Source of the DNA: Vibrio superstes
GTDB lineage: Bacteria; Pseudomonadota; Gammaproteobacteria; Enterobacterales; Vibrionaceae
Length of the DNA: 64,000 nt
Reading direction: 5' to 3'
NCBI RefSeq assembly: GCF_003569005.1
Contig: NZ_BCUR01000004.1
Span: forward strand, 2,472,516 to 2,536,515
The notes beneath the pieces were generated by a model. That model worked only from the letters and a program-made list of their open reading frames with translations. It made no database searches and had not been told where the DNA came from. The position numbers and the translations under genes are program-made. Shown piece after piece: positions 1-7,922 of the stretch (its first letter is position 1; the number at the start of each line of letters is the position of its first letter).

Positions 1-1
1 G

Positions 2-667
2 AAAAACCAGTCACCCATCAACCCTGTGCTGAATCACTACCTACAAGGTGGTACGGCTACGGTAATCGATGCAGAGGTGGATTGGACACAAGAAGAAGCG
101 AGCGTTGATAGTCATACTATTGTGCAGTGGGACTCTTCGAGCTATCAAGATGTGAAGTACCGTAGAGTATTGATTTGGCTGGATAACCTTTTGATCGAAC
201 TACACAAGATAGATAACCCGCATCAGCAGCAGCTGGATCTTACCTATCATGTGCGTGGCACTCATAAGCTCGCTCGGCCAATGTCAGCGATTGAGAATCC
301 GTTGCAGGGTCCGCTAGCGCGCATGACAGAGACTCGTTTATCGGGGCACGCTCTGTCTCATACACTGACTTATGAAATAGAAGAACAAGCAGATTACAGT
401 CAGCACATCTGGAGTAATCAGGCCTGCCAAATTCTCACTGGGTATGCACCTGACAACCCCGCAGTTAGTGATTTGGCTTACTCACTTGTTCGAAGCACTG
501 CAGCGCAATTGAACGCGGTGGTTTTACACGATTTGTCTGATGAGCAGACCGTGTCTATTGAGATGGTCGAATGGAAAGATGAGCATATTAGCTGCATTTT
601 AGTAAAAGACGGACAGCAGAGAACAGTGAGCTACGACTTAGCGTCATGTGCTTTTGACCTATCATAG
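2..667 (+). CDS. Heparinase II/III-like polysaccharide lyase, C-terminal part (5' truncated by window)
   Basis: The reading frame is open to the left window edge, so this is the 3' end of a longer gene. An internal GTG at 26 is probably not the true start. The visible ~220 residues contain a YRRVLIWLDNLLIELHKI segment followed by TYHVRGTHKLARP. That is the pattern of the C-terminal beta-sheet domain of heparinase II/III-like lyases (PL15, PL17, PL21), where a 'my own device' strand is followed by an HVRG turn. Catalytic residues would lie upstream of the window. The alginate lyases further along make an alginate or uronan substrate plausible, but that is inference. The gene converges on the ABC transporter genes and shares a bidirectional terminator with them. 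Confidence 0.5.
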   Translation, partial: KNQSPINPVLNHYLQGGTATVIDAEVDWTQEEASVDSHTIVQWDSSSYQDVKYRRVLIWLDNLLIELHKIDNPHQQQLDLTYHVRGTHKLARPMSAIENPLQGPLARMTETRLSGHALSHTLTYEIEEQADYSQHIWSNQACQILTGYAPDNPAVSDLAYSLVRSTAAQLNAVVLHDLSDEQTVSIEMVEWKDEHISCILVKDGQQRTVSYDLASCAFDLS

Positions 668-687
668 TAAAAGTACTCCAGTAGGCC

Positions 688-718
688 AAAAGGCTAGCAG
701 ATGAACCGCTAGCCTTTT
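688..718. terminator. Bidirectional intrinsic terminator
   Basis: AAAAGGCTAGC (688-698) pairs perfectly with GCTAGCCTTTT (708-718), giving an 11-bp stem with T/A tracts on both sides. It sits between two convergent genes, the lyase ending at 667 and the ATPase gene ending at 723. Confidence 0.8.
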
Positions 719-722
719 CAAC

Positions 723-1580
723 TTAATCCAGTTTCAAGAACTGTCTAACCCTTGGTGAGTCAGGGTCAGTAAAGAATTTCTCGGGCGGATTCTTTTCTAT
801 CAAGATGCCCTTTTCAAGAAACACTACTTGGCTTGAAACATTTCTGGCAAATTCCATTTCATGGGTCACCACTACCATGGTATAGCCCTCTTTAGACAGC
901 TTTTGCATCACCAATAGAACCTCATCCACCAGCTCAGGGTCAAGAGCAGACGTCGGTTCATCAAACAATAACACCTCAGGCTCCATTGCAAGAGCACGAG
1001 CTATGGCAACACGCTGTTTCTGACCACCAGAGAGCATACTTGGGTAGCTGTCGAGCTTGTGTGACATCCCCACCTTTTCTAGCTGCACTTTGGCAATGTC
1101 TTCAGCCTCTGCTTTCGACATTTTCTTAACGTGCAATAAGGCTTCCATCACGTTCTTAAGCACCGTAAGATGCGGCCAAAGGTTGAACCCTTGAAAGACC
1201 ATACCAATTCGCTCACGCATCTTTGCTAGATCACGATACTTAAGAGGCTTATCCGTTTGTGGATTTATGCCAATGCGTTCATCCCCAAGGTGAATGGTGC
1301 CGCGTTCAGGTTGCTCAAGCCAGTTCATACAGCGCAGAAGTGTTGACTTACCTGATCCAGAGGAACCAAGGATACTCACCACCTCCCCTTTTTTGATGGT
1401 CAGGTTGATATCTCTTAACACCTCAATGCCATCAAATTGCTTGGACAGATTCACTACCTTCACGATATCTTCAGCATCACTCGCAACAGCTGGCTCTGAG
1501 TGTTTGATGGGCAGCTCAACCACGGCCGCAACCTCTTCATATGATTCAACGGTCTTTGTTTCTAACGTTTGATTAAGCAT
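723..1580 (-). CDS. Polar amino acid-type ABC transporter ATP-binding protein
   Basis: 285 aa. The ATPase belongs to the HisP/GlnQ (PAAT) family and energises import of a small amino acid-like solute. Walker A GSSGSGKST is at ~72-80, the Q-loop is in VFQGFNLWPHLTV, the signature is LSGGQKQRVAIARAL, Walker B is LLFDEPTSALDPE, and the switch histidine is in VVTHEMEFA. An extra N-terminal tail of ~40 residues precedes the usual start of the fold. The ATG is nevertheless supported because it overlaps the 3' end of the upstream permease by 8 bp, which suggests translational coupling. It is last in a four-gene minus-strand unit (binding protein, two permeases, ATPase). Context with an omega-aminotransferase and sulfoacetaldehyde reductase-like enzyme suggests taurine or a related amine as substrate (inference). 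Confidence 0.93.
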   Translation of the reverse strand: MLNQTLETKTVESYEEVAAVVELPIKHSEPAVASDAEDIVKVVNLSKQFDGIEVLRDINLTIKKGEVVSILGSSGSGKSTLLRCMNWLEQPERGTIHLGDERIGINPQTDKPLKYRDLAKMRERIGMVFQGFNLWPHLTVLKNVMEALLHVKKMSKAEAEDIAKVQLEKVGMSHKLDSYPSMLSGGQKQRVAIARALAMEPEVLLFDEPTSALDPELVDEVLLVMQKLSKEGYTMVVVTHEMEFARNVSSQVVFLEKGILIEKNPPEKFFTDPDSPRVRQFLKLD

Positions 1581-2238
1581 GGCTTAGCCCTCTTTCTTGA
1601 ACTTTATTGAGCATAGTTTTCGTGATCTGTTCTATGACGATACTGATCAGCCAGTACAGTGCGATAGCGACAATAAACGCATTTAGTGGGATGAAATAAG
1701 TTGATTGAATGCTGTTGGCCGCTGCGGTGATCTCTCCTACCGTGATGATGCACAAGAACGCAGTATCTTTGAGACAGATGATCAGTTGATTAGCAATCAA
1801 AGGCACTGATTTAAACAGCACATTGGGTACGACAACGCGACTGAAGATCTTAAATTTTGAAAAGCCACAGGCTTGAGCTGCCTCTATAAAACCAGAATCT
1901 AGCCCCTTTCTAATGCCACGAAAAATTTCACAAAAATAGGTGCCGTGATACAAGCTCAATGAAACCAACCCTGCGGTAAAGGCATCCATGCGGATACCCA
2001 CCTGTGGCAGTCCGTAATACAACAGGTATGCCAGAATCAAAAAAGGCAAGGTACGCATCATATTGATCATCAGGATGACGCTGCCTTTTAGCCATTTCAC
2101 CCCATTTTCCAAGGTATACAAGAGTGCAATACCCAATATAAAACTGATTACAGATGCAATGGCAAACAGTAGAAAGGTATTACCAAATCCCGAGACAAAA
2201 ATATCTTTTTGCTGCCAGATGATTTCCCATTCAGCCAT
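1573..2238 (-). CDS. Polar amino acid ABC transporter permease (second subunit)
   Basis: 221 aa integral membrane protein of the HisM/GlnP permease family with about five hydrophobic segments. The cytoplasmic coupling loop reads EAAQACGFSKFKIFSRVVVPN, the EAA-type motif that contacts the ATPase. It overlaps the ATPase gene by 8 bp and lies 23 bp downstream of the other permease. The two permeases probably form a heterodimer. Substrate is not readable from the sequence. Confidence 0.92.
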   Translation of the reverse strand: MAEWEIIWQQKDIFVSGFGNTFLLFAIASVISFILGIALLYTLENGVKWLKGSVILMINMMRTLPFLILAYLLYYGLPQVGIRMDAFTAGLVSLSLYHGTYFCEIFRGIRKGLDSGFIEAAQACGFSKFKIFSRVVVPNVLFKSVPLIANQLIICLKDTAFLCIITVGEITAAANSIQSTYFIPLNAFIVAIALYWLISIVIEQITKTMLNKVQERGLSHA

Positions 2239-2261
2239 AATTACTCCTTAATATGATGGTA

Positions 2262-2909
2262 TTAGCTCGCTAGGTAGTCAGCTTTACGTTCGGCTATTCC
2301 CTGTAACTTAATCAGCACACCTATGATAAACATGTACAACACACCTGCGCACAAGATCGGAACTAAAGGCTCATAAGTTACAGCTGCAATGCGATTGGTG
2401 ACGCGAGTAAGATCAACAACACCGATCACCGCAATGGCTGGACTCCCCTTAATCAAAAATGACATCTCATTCACAAGAGCGGGAAGACTCATGATCACCA
2501 TCTGTGGAAACATGATGCGTCTAAAATAAGTGAGGCGTTGCATTCCAAGTGCTTCCGCCGCCTCTTTTTGCCCGTTAGAGAAATTAATAAAGGCATTTCT
2601 CCATATCTCTGCATTAAACGCTGAGGTATTTAGGGTTAAGCACAAGATGGCTGAAAAGTGTTTGTCGAGGTTGATACCGAAAGAGGGAAATGACAGAAAG
2701 ATAAACAGAGCTAAGGTCACCAAAGGAGTGGCTCGCGCCCAACTCACATAAATCCCTAACGCTTGGTCAATGACTGGTAGCTTAGCCATTCGAACAAGGG
2801 CAATCACAAGCCCAATAACAACCCCTAAGGCAATCGACACCATTGATATCCATGCAGTTGTCCACGCCCCTTGCAGCAATTGTATCCACGCGTAGTAATC
2901 CATATACAC
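2262..2909 (-). CDS. Polar amino acid ABC transporter permease (first subunit)
   Basis: 215 aa HisQ/GlnP-type membrane subunit with the EAA loop KEAAEALGMQRLTYFRRIMFPQ and about five transmembrane helices. AGGTG just upstream of the ATG at 2909 can serve as the ribosome-binding site. It is separated from the binding-protein gene by ~135 bp holding a stable stem-loop and an 8-bp tandem repeat, an arrangement that often lets the binding protein be made in excess over the permeases. Confidence 0.92.
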   Translation of the reverse strand: MYMDYYAWIQLLQGAWTTAWISMVSIALGVVIGLVIALVRMAKLPVIDQALGIYVSWARATPLVTLALFIFLSFPSFGINLDKHFSAILCLTLNTSAFNAEIWRNAFINFSNGQKEAAEALGMQRLTYFRRIMFPQMVIMSLPALVNEMSFLIKGSPAIAVIGVVDLTRVTNRIAAVTYEPLVPILCAGVLYMFIIGVLIKLQGIAERKADYLAS

Positions 2910-2922
2910 CTACTTGTCTGCT

Positions 2923-2972
2923 TGAATAATTGAATAATTGAATAATTGAATAATTGAAATAATTGAAATAAT
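2923..2972. repeat. AT-rich short tandem repeat (4 x 8 bp + 2 x 9 bp)
   Basis: Four perfect copies of TGAATAAT (2923-2954) are followed by two copies of TGAAATAAT (2955-2972). The array lies in the leader of the first permease gene, ending about 10 nt from its likely Shine-Dalgarno sequence. Confidence 0.9.
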
Positions 2973-2980
2973 TTAGAAAA

Positions 2981-3031
2981 GTAGGACCAAGGCAATGGCA
3001 TTATGTGCTCTACTTTGGCCTTGGTCGCTAC
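2981..3031 (-). other. Intercistronic stem-loop after the binding-protein gene
   Basis: GTAGGACCAAGGC (2981-2993) pairs with GCCTTGGTC-G-CTAC (3018-3031), a 13-bp stem with one bulge and a ~24-nt loop. No U-tract follows on the minus strand, so it is better read as a 3' mRNA stabiliser or attenuating structure than as a full terminator. Confidence 0.6.
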
Positions 3032-3044
3032 TGATTTATTTGGA

Positions 3045-3908
3045 TTACTGCACTGCTGTCAGTTTGTGATATTGCTCTACAGAGACAATGGCTTCCGCTG
3101 GTAAGTCGTCAAATGACTCTCCGAACCATTTCTCTTGAAGCTCAGCCAATCGGCCGGTCTGTTTAAGGTGTGCAAAGAACTCGGTTAAGTATGCAAGAAG
3201 CTCAGGGTTGTCCTTAGGTACAGGCCAGCTCACAAAGCCAGGTCCAGATACCGCCTCACCTTTCTTAAAGACTTTTGATTTGGTTTTCACTACCTCATTG
3301 ACCGATACAACGCTGTTGATGACATAATCAACTCGGCCATTAGCAAGATCAGCGTAGGCTTCGGGATAAGACTGGTATTCGACAACCTTACCTAGTTGTT
3401 TGCCTTGTGACTCAAGCATCTCTTTCAGCTCTGGTAGCCTCTCTAGCAAGGCACTACCTGCTTGCAAACCGACCGTTTTACCATCGAGATCGCCAATGGT
3501 ATTGGTACTGTCATCTTTTGCTCTGGCAACAAAGTAATGTTGTGCTGAGGCAATAGGTGGGGTGAAATCAAAGACCTTGAGGCGGGCATCGGTAACAATT
3601 GCCCCCGTTAATGCCAAATCATATTGCCCTGCTGAAACAGAAGCCAACAGACCGGTCCAAGGCAGAATGTCTTGCTTCACCTCAAACTCGGAATAAGCTC
3701 GAAGTTCATCCAGTAAGTCTTTATTAATGCCCGTCGCCTTACCTTGAGCAATGAAGTTGAATGGAGAATAGTTATCCTCTGTTGCCACCTTTAAACCATT
3801 ACTGGCAAACGATGGCATCTCATCGGCTAATGCCAAACTAGACATACCTAGGGTCATTGTTGCTGCCGCGACTGCTACCCATTTTTTCAGTTTCATACCC
3901 TGTCTCAT
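3045..3908 (-). CDS. Periplasmic solute-binding protein of the amino acid ABC transporter
   Basis: 287 aa with a cleavable signal peptide (a basic start followed by a hydrophobic run ending in SSLALA-DE). The mature part is an SBP_bac_3 fold (HisJ/GlnH/FliY group): EDNYSPFNF near the N-terminus, GQYDLALTGAIVTDARLKVF, and DYVINSVVSVNEVV in the second lobe. A start at the second methionine (3896) is also possible, but AAGGA 7 nt before the ATG at 3908 favours the longer form. It is first gene of the transporter unit and is transcribed divergently from the MocR-type regulator at 4101. Substrate could be taurine, hypotaurine or a related amine (inference from neighbours). Confidence 0.92.
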   Translation of the reverse strand: MRQGMKLKKWVAVAAATMTLGMSSLALADEMPSFASNGLKVATEDNYSPFNFIAQGKATGINKDLLDELRAYSEFEVKQDILPWTGLLASVSAGQYDLALTGAIVTDARLKVFDFTPPIASAQHYFVARAKDDSTNTIGDLDGKTVGLQAGSALLERLPELKEMLESQGKQLGKVVEYQSYPEAYADLANGRVDYVINSVVSVNEVVKTKSKVFKKGEAVSGPGFVSWPVPKDNPELLAYLTEFFAHLKQTGRLAELQEKWFGESFDDLPAEAIVSVEQYHKLTAVQ

Positions 3909-3956
3909 AATTCATTCCTTGCTGTATTTGTGGACACCTTCACTTTAGAGATAGGA

Positions 3957-4006
3957 CAAGGCTGTGAGTTAGAGCCAATTTTATAGACGGATTGGGACAG
4001 CCTTGG
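3957..4006. promoter_or_regulatory. Candidate operator for the MocR-type regulator, divergent promoter region
   Basis: This divergent intergenic stretch holds the 13-mer AAAATTGGCTCTA (complement of 3970-3982). It matches AAAACTGGCTCTA at 7132-7144 upstream of the exporter gene at 12 of 13 positions. AGCCTTGG or its truncated form also occurs here twice (complement of 3957-3963, and 3999-4006) and once at 7086-7093. Recurrence only in the two divergent promoter regions of this cluster suggests binding by the local regulator. This is inference. Confidence 0.45.
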
Positions 4007-4100
4007 AAAACAGCAAGATAATACTAAATAGGTAGACTGGCTTACTTCTTGCACAATTCAATGAAAAACAGTGAATAATAACCACAAAGAGGCTGACTCA

Positions 4101-5591
4101 ATGGCAATCAATTACAGCTGTTTCATTGAATTCGATTCGAAGAGAAGCTTACAAGAACAGGTACGAGAGTACTTAGTCAAGGCGATACTCGAGGGGGTGT
4201 TCTCTGCTGATGAGGCTTTGCCCTCTTGCCGTAAGCTCTCTACTCAGTTAAAGGTATCGCGTAATACGGTATCGCTGGTTTATGAAGGGCTGTCTGATGA
4301 TGGCTACCTGATCAGCAAGCCAAGAAGTGGTTACTATCTGTCTGAAAAATATCGCTTAAGACTGCAAGAGGTTGAGGATGAGCTGGATCATTTTGAGGCA
4401 GACAATCCCGCCAGTGCACCAAACTGGGCTAGCCGGTTAAAGGTCTCTACTGAGCGCTTTCCCCGCATTGTTAAACCGTCCCATTGGAGTTGTTACCAGT
4501 ATCCCTTCATTTACGGCCAGCCGAGTATCAATGATTTCCCACTGGCTCAATGGCGAGAATCGGCGCGCAAGGTTATTGCAGATCCACACGATCACGGCTG
4601 GCTTTGTGACAAGGTCGATAAAGACGTTGAACTGCTAGTAGAACAAATACGCACACGAGTGCTTCCTCAGCGGGGTATACACGCCAAAAGCGATGAAATA
4701 CTGATAACCATTGGTTCTCAAAACGCCTTGTATCTCGTGTCTCAGTTGCTAATGGATAAAGGGACTCGTGTAGGGGTTGAAAACCCGGGCTATAAAGAGG
4801 CAAACAACATCTTTGGCTTGGCTGGCGCGCGGTTACACCCGCACACAGTGGATGAAGATGGCCTGAAGCTTAACGAGCTATCTTCCATGTGTGATTACTT
4901 TTATGTCACCCCAAGTCATCAAGCCCCAACAGGGGTCACCATGAGTAAAGCAAGGCGAGATGAACTGCTGCTACAAGCGCGAGCCAATGACGCCATCATT
5001 ATCGAAGATGATTATGACTCTGATAGTAACTCTGAGTGGGCGCCTCTGCCTGCGCTTAAGGCATTAGATAAGGATAATCGGGTTATCTACGTCAGTAGCT
5101 TCTCTAAAATACTAGCCCCAGGGCTACGCCTGGGCTATATCGTTGCACCAGAAGAGTTAATCTACGAGCTTCGTACATTGCGCCGTCTAATGTATCGCCA
5201 CCCGCCAAGCCGCGTGCAAATGGAAATGGCACACTTTATCTCACAAGGGTACTACGACAGCTTCCTTCGTCGCTTTAAAGATAATACCCGTCAGCGCTGG
5301 CAAACCATTAATGATGCCGTTGAGCACTATCTTCCGGATTGTGCGCGACTAGCAAAAGACAATTACAGCAACGCGTTGTGGCTCGAAACTCCCGATAAAA
5401 TGAGCAGTCAACGACTGGCCTCTCGCGCCTCATCTCATGGTGTGCTTATAGAAACCGGCTACTCACACTTTATGGATAAACAGCAGTCTCACCCCGAAAC
5501 CAACACCTACTTTAGACTCGGTTTTCATGCAATAGATAAGGCGCTAATTACTCCCGGAATCGAACAACTCGCAAGAGTGATACAAGGTTAA
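4101..5591 (+). CDS. MocR-family (GntR wHTH + aminotransferase fold) transcriptional regulator, TauR-like
   Basis: 496 aa from the ATG at 4101, preceded by AAAGAGG at a proper distance. A GTG at 4071 would add ten residues and lacks a good ribosome site. Residues ~10-75 form a GntR winged helix (LQEQVREYLVKAILEG, SRNTVSLVYEGL). The rest is a class I aminotransferase-like domain that binds PLP, with the Schiff-base lysine in SSFSKILAPGLRLGY. MocR proteins usually control the transporter or enzyme genes beside them (PdxR, GabR, TauR). This one lies between a binding-protein gene and an omega-aminotransferase gene, so TauR-like control of taurine or amine use is the best guess. It is unlikely to be a catalytic aminotransferase. 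Confidence 0.88.
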   Translation: MAINYSCFIEFDSKRSLQEQVREYLVKAILEGVFSADEALPSCRKLSTQLKVSRNTVSLVYEGLSDDGYLISKPRSGYYLSEKYRLRLQEVEDELDHFEADNPASAPNWASRLKVSTERFPRIVKPSHWSCYQYPFIYGQPSINDFPLAQWRESARKVIADPHDHGWLCDKVDKDVELLVEQIRTRVLPQRGIHAKSDEILITIGSQNALYLVSQLLMDKGTRVGVENPGYKEANNIFGLAGARLHPHTVDEDGLKLNELSSMCDYFYVTPSHQAPTGVTMSKARRDELLLQARANDAIIIEDDYDSDSNSEWAPLPALKALDKDNRVIYVSSFSKILAPGLRLGYIVAPEELIYELRTLRRLMYRHPPSRVQMEMAHFISQGYYDSFLRRFKDNTRQRWQTINDAVEHYLPDCARLAKDNYSNALWLETPDKMSSQRLASRASSHGVLIETGYSHFMDKQQSHPETNTYFRLGFHAIDKALITPGIEQLARVIQG

Positions 5592-5625
5592 CCTCGACCG
5601 ACTATCGCGTTTTATTCAATGCGCC

Positions 5626-5651
5626 AACGCCAAGACAGCTGTCTTGGCGTT
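5626..5651 (+). terminator. Intrinsic terminator of the MocR gene
   Basis: Perfect self-complementary stem AACGCCAAGACAG / CTGTCTTGGCGTT followed by eight T residues, 34 bp after the stop codon. The convergent aminotransferase gene ends at 5672. Confidence 0.9.
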
Positions 5652-5671
5652 TTTTTTGCTCTTCCGATAAG

Positions 5672-6985
5672 CTAATCAAACTCAGCCAGTACTTGGCTGA
5701 TGATCGCCACACCTTGTGCAATCTCATTAGGTTTGATGATCAAAGGTGGTGTCACATGAATACGATTATTCACAATAAAGGTCAGCAGCCCTTTCGCAGT
5801 TAACTTAGACTTGAGTAACGCTATTTTGCTATTACTCAATGGCTCACGAGTTACTCGGTCTTCCACTAGTTCTAGCGCCCAAAACATGCCTTTTCCGCGA
5901 ATATCCCCTATGGTCTCATGCTTTTCCATAAGTTCGAGTAGCGCAGGACCAAGAACGTTATTTCCCACTTCATCGGCATAACGAACAATGCCTTCCTCTT
6001 CCATTGCATCTAAAGTGGCGACAATGGCTGACATTGCTAGCGGATGACCAGAATAGGTTAGGCCTCCCATAAAGAAATTACTCTTGAAGTACTCTGAGAT
6101 AGCCTCACTGACCACAACACCACCCGCAGGCACATACCCTGAGTTTACGCCCTTAGCAAAGGTAATGAGATCAGGCACTACATTGAAATGCTCAAACGCA
6201 AACCAACGACCGGTGCGTCCAAAACCCACCATTACCTCATCAAAAATAAGCTGTATACCATGCTCTGTAGCTAGCTCTCGAACACCTTGCAGATAGCCTT
6301 CTGGCGGCAACAAGAAGCCCGCGGTTCCTGGAATGGTTTCAAGAAGAATCGCAGCAATGGCGCCGGGTCCTTCACACTCAATAACACGTTTAAGGTGCTG
6401 CAGCGCACGCTCGCACTCTTGCTCCTCGGTTTGTGCATTAAACTCGGTGCGATACAGATAAGGATTAAAAAAGTGCACATGCCCACGGCTATATTCATTA
6501 GGTACGCGACGAAAATCCCCCGTAGCGGCAATTGCCGAGCCAGTATTGCCATGATAAGAACGATAAGCTGAGAGCACTTTATCTCGCCCCGTAAACTGTC
6601 TAGCCATTCGGATCGCATTTTCGTTAGCATCCGCGCCCGCATTGGTAAAAAACACCTTTTTGAAGCTTTCTGGTGCTCTGTCCAATATGCGCTTTGCAGC
6701 TTCACCTCGAGTAAGGTTCGCCGTTGCAGGTGCGATAGTCACTAACGACTCAGCCTGTGTCTTGATGGCATCGATCACCTTAGGGTGCTGATAGCCAATA
6801 TTGGCATTTACCAACTGGCTACTGAAATCGAGATACTGCTTTCCTTCAAAATCCCACAAGTTACATCCCTGAGCTCCCGCGATAGCAATTGGCGGAGTCG
6901 CTTCCTGCACTGACCAAGAGTGAAAGACATGTTTATCTAGCTCTAGGACGTACTGATTTGATACCTCTGTTCCAAATCCATTCAT
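5672..6985 (-). CDS. Class III PLP-dependent omega-aminotransferase, probably taurine:pyruvate or taurine:2-oxoglutarate type
   Basis: 437 aa, full length for class III aminotransferases (fold type I). Visible hallmarks are GADANE at ~117-122 (phosphate-binding loop), YHGNT at ~144, FDEVMVGFGRTG with the ring-nitrogen aspartate at ~249, and the PLP lysine in ITFAKGVNSGYVPAGG (~K278). The N-terminal HVFHSWSVQ and LDFSSQLVN segments resemble proteins annotated as taurine aminotransferases. Its neighbours are a SDR of the sulfoacetaldehyde/malonic semialdehyde reductase type and a TauE-like exporter, which fits taurine to sulfoacetaldehyde conversion with the amino group kept as nitrogen source. 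Beta-alanine or GABA transamination remains possible. It is transcribed away from the exporter gene across a ~200-bp divergent region. Confidence 0.8.
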   Translation of the reverse strand: MNGFGTEVSNQYVLELDKHVFHSWSVQEATPPIAIAGAQGCNLWDFEGKQYLDFSSQLVNANIGYQHPKVIDAIKTQAESLVTIAPATANLTRGEAAKRILDRAPESFKKVFFTNAGADANENAIRMARQFTGRDKVLSAYRSYHGNTGSAIAATGDFRRVPNEYSRGHVHFFNPYLYRTEFNAQTEEQECERALQHLKRVIECEGPGAIAAILLETIPGTAGFLLPPEGYLQGVRELATEHGIQLIFDEVMVGFGRTGRWFAFEHFNVVPDLITFAKGVNSGYVPAGGVVVSEAISEYFKSNFFMGGLTYSGHPLAMSAIVATLDAMEEEGIVRYADEVGNNVLGPALLELMEKHETIGDIRGKGMFWALELVEDRVTREPLSNSKIALLKSKLTAKGLLTFIVNNRIHVTPPLIIKPNEIAQGVAIISQVLAEFD

Positions 6986-7085
6986 TTTTATTCTCCTGTG
7001 CGATATCTAGGCTGTGCCGTTGTACTGTTGTTTGCAGATATCTTGGCGACAAACGCTGATAAGGACGTAGGGTCAGTTTAAAAAA

Positions 7086-7144
7086 AGCCTTGGGTCAGAC
7101 ACTGTCCTTCCCCCTGCCTCAAACAATCTTAAAAACTGGCTCTA
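7086..7144. promoter_or_regulatory. Candidate operator in the aminotransferase/exporter divergent region
   Basis: AGCCTTGG (7086-7093) and AAAACTGGCTCTA (7132-7144) both recur upstream of the MocR gene and binding-protein gene (3957-4006). The element lies between the aminotransferase start (6985, minus strand) and the exporter start (7190, plus strand), where one regulator could control both. Confidence 0.45.
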
Positions 7145-7189
7145 TAGCTTAATCCAATGGCTGATTACATTGATGTCATTGACGATTAA

Positions 7190-7909
7190 GTGATGGGACT
7201 GAAGATGGGGCTAGCGGCGGTATTTGTGTTCTTTGCCGGAATGGTGAGAGGCTACAGTGGCTTTGGTTTTGCCATTATTGCCGCCTTGTGTCTCAGCTTT
7301 ATTTACTCGCCTTTTGAGTCTATTGCTATTGCGCTAACTTTGGATCTACTGAGTAGCCTTTGCTTACTCAGAGGGATCACACGAGAACTGAATAAACGAC
7401 TACTGGCTCTGCTCACACTAGGAATGCTAGGGGCAATTCCTGTTTCTTTGATGTTCATCTCTCAGGTTTCAGCTCATCAACTAAAGATGATGATTGCAGG
7501 TGCATCTCTAATTGCTGGCACTTTGATTATGCTTAATCTAAAGATACGTTGGCTGAATCAGCGTTATGCATTGCTTGCGGGCGCCGTATCAGGATTTAGT
7601 ATGACGACCGCCTCTGCGGGAGGGCCACCACTGGTCTTATACCTCTTGAATCTGTCACTTAATGCTAGCGAATTAAGAGCGACAGCCATCGTATTTTTTA
7701 TCTTCAGCTCATTAGCATCGTTAATCGGACTGCTGTATGTAGATGCCATTTCTACACAGTCTATCCAATTTAGCTTATTACTCTTTCCCGCCGCAGTCTT
7801 TGGCAACATGGTGGGCAAAAAGCTGTTTAGCAAGTATCCAGATCCATCACCAAGAAAAACAATTGCACCCATTCTCGTAATGTTGGCACTACTCATAATC
7901 CTATTTTAA
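7190..7909 (+). CDS. TSUP (TauE/SafE) family anion exporter, IsfE-like
   Basis: 239 aa, hydrophobic throughout, with about seven to eight membrane segments arranged as two similar halves. VRGYSGFGFAII in the first half and GFSMTTASAGGPPLVLYLL in the second are the glycine/proline-rich signatures of sulfite exporter TauE/SafE proteins. Start choice is uncertain among GTG 7190, ATG 7193 and ATG 7205. The stop is 13 bp before the dehydrogenase gene, so the two are probably co-transcribed. Members of this family export sulfonates or sulfite, and IsfE exports isethionate in taurine-nitrogen pathways. Assignment to isethionate here is from context. Confidence 0.82.
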   Translation: MMGLKMGLAAVFVFFAGMVRGYSGFGFAIIAALCLSFIYSPFESIAIALTLDLLSSLCLLRGITRELNKRLLALLTLGMLGAIPVSLMFISQVSAHQLKMMIAGASLIAGTLIMLNLKIRWLNQRYALLAGAVSGFSMTTASAGGPPLVLYLLNLSLNASELRATAIVFFIFSSLASLIGLLYVDAISTQSIQFSLLLFPAAVFGNMVGKKLFSKYPDPSPRKTIAPILVMLALLIILF

Positions 7910-7922
7910 GAAGGAACTTAGC

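Noticed and set aside
4573..4803. Antisense ORF within the MocR gene
   Set aside because: Shadow of the plus-strand gene; no start site or recognisable protein.
6271..6705. 144-aa ORF inside the aminotransferase gene
   Set aside because: Same-strand out-of-frame shadow of a well-supported gene with no family pattern.
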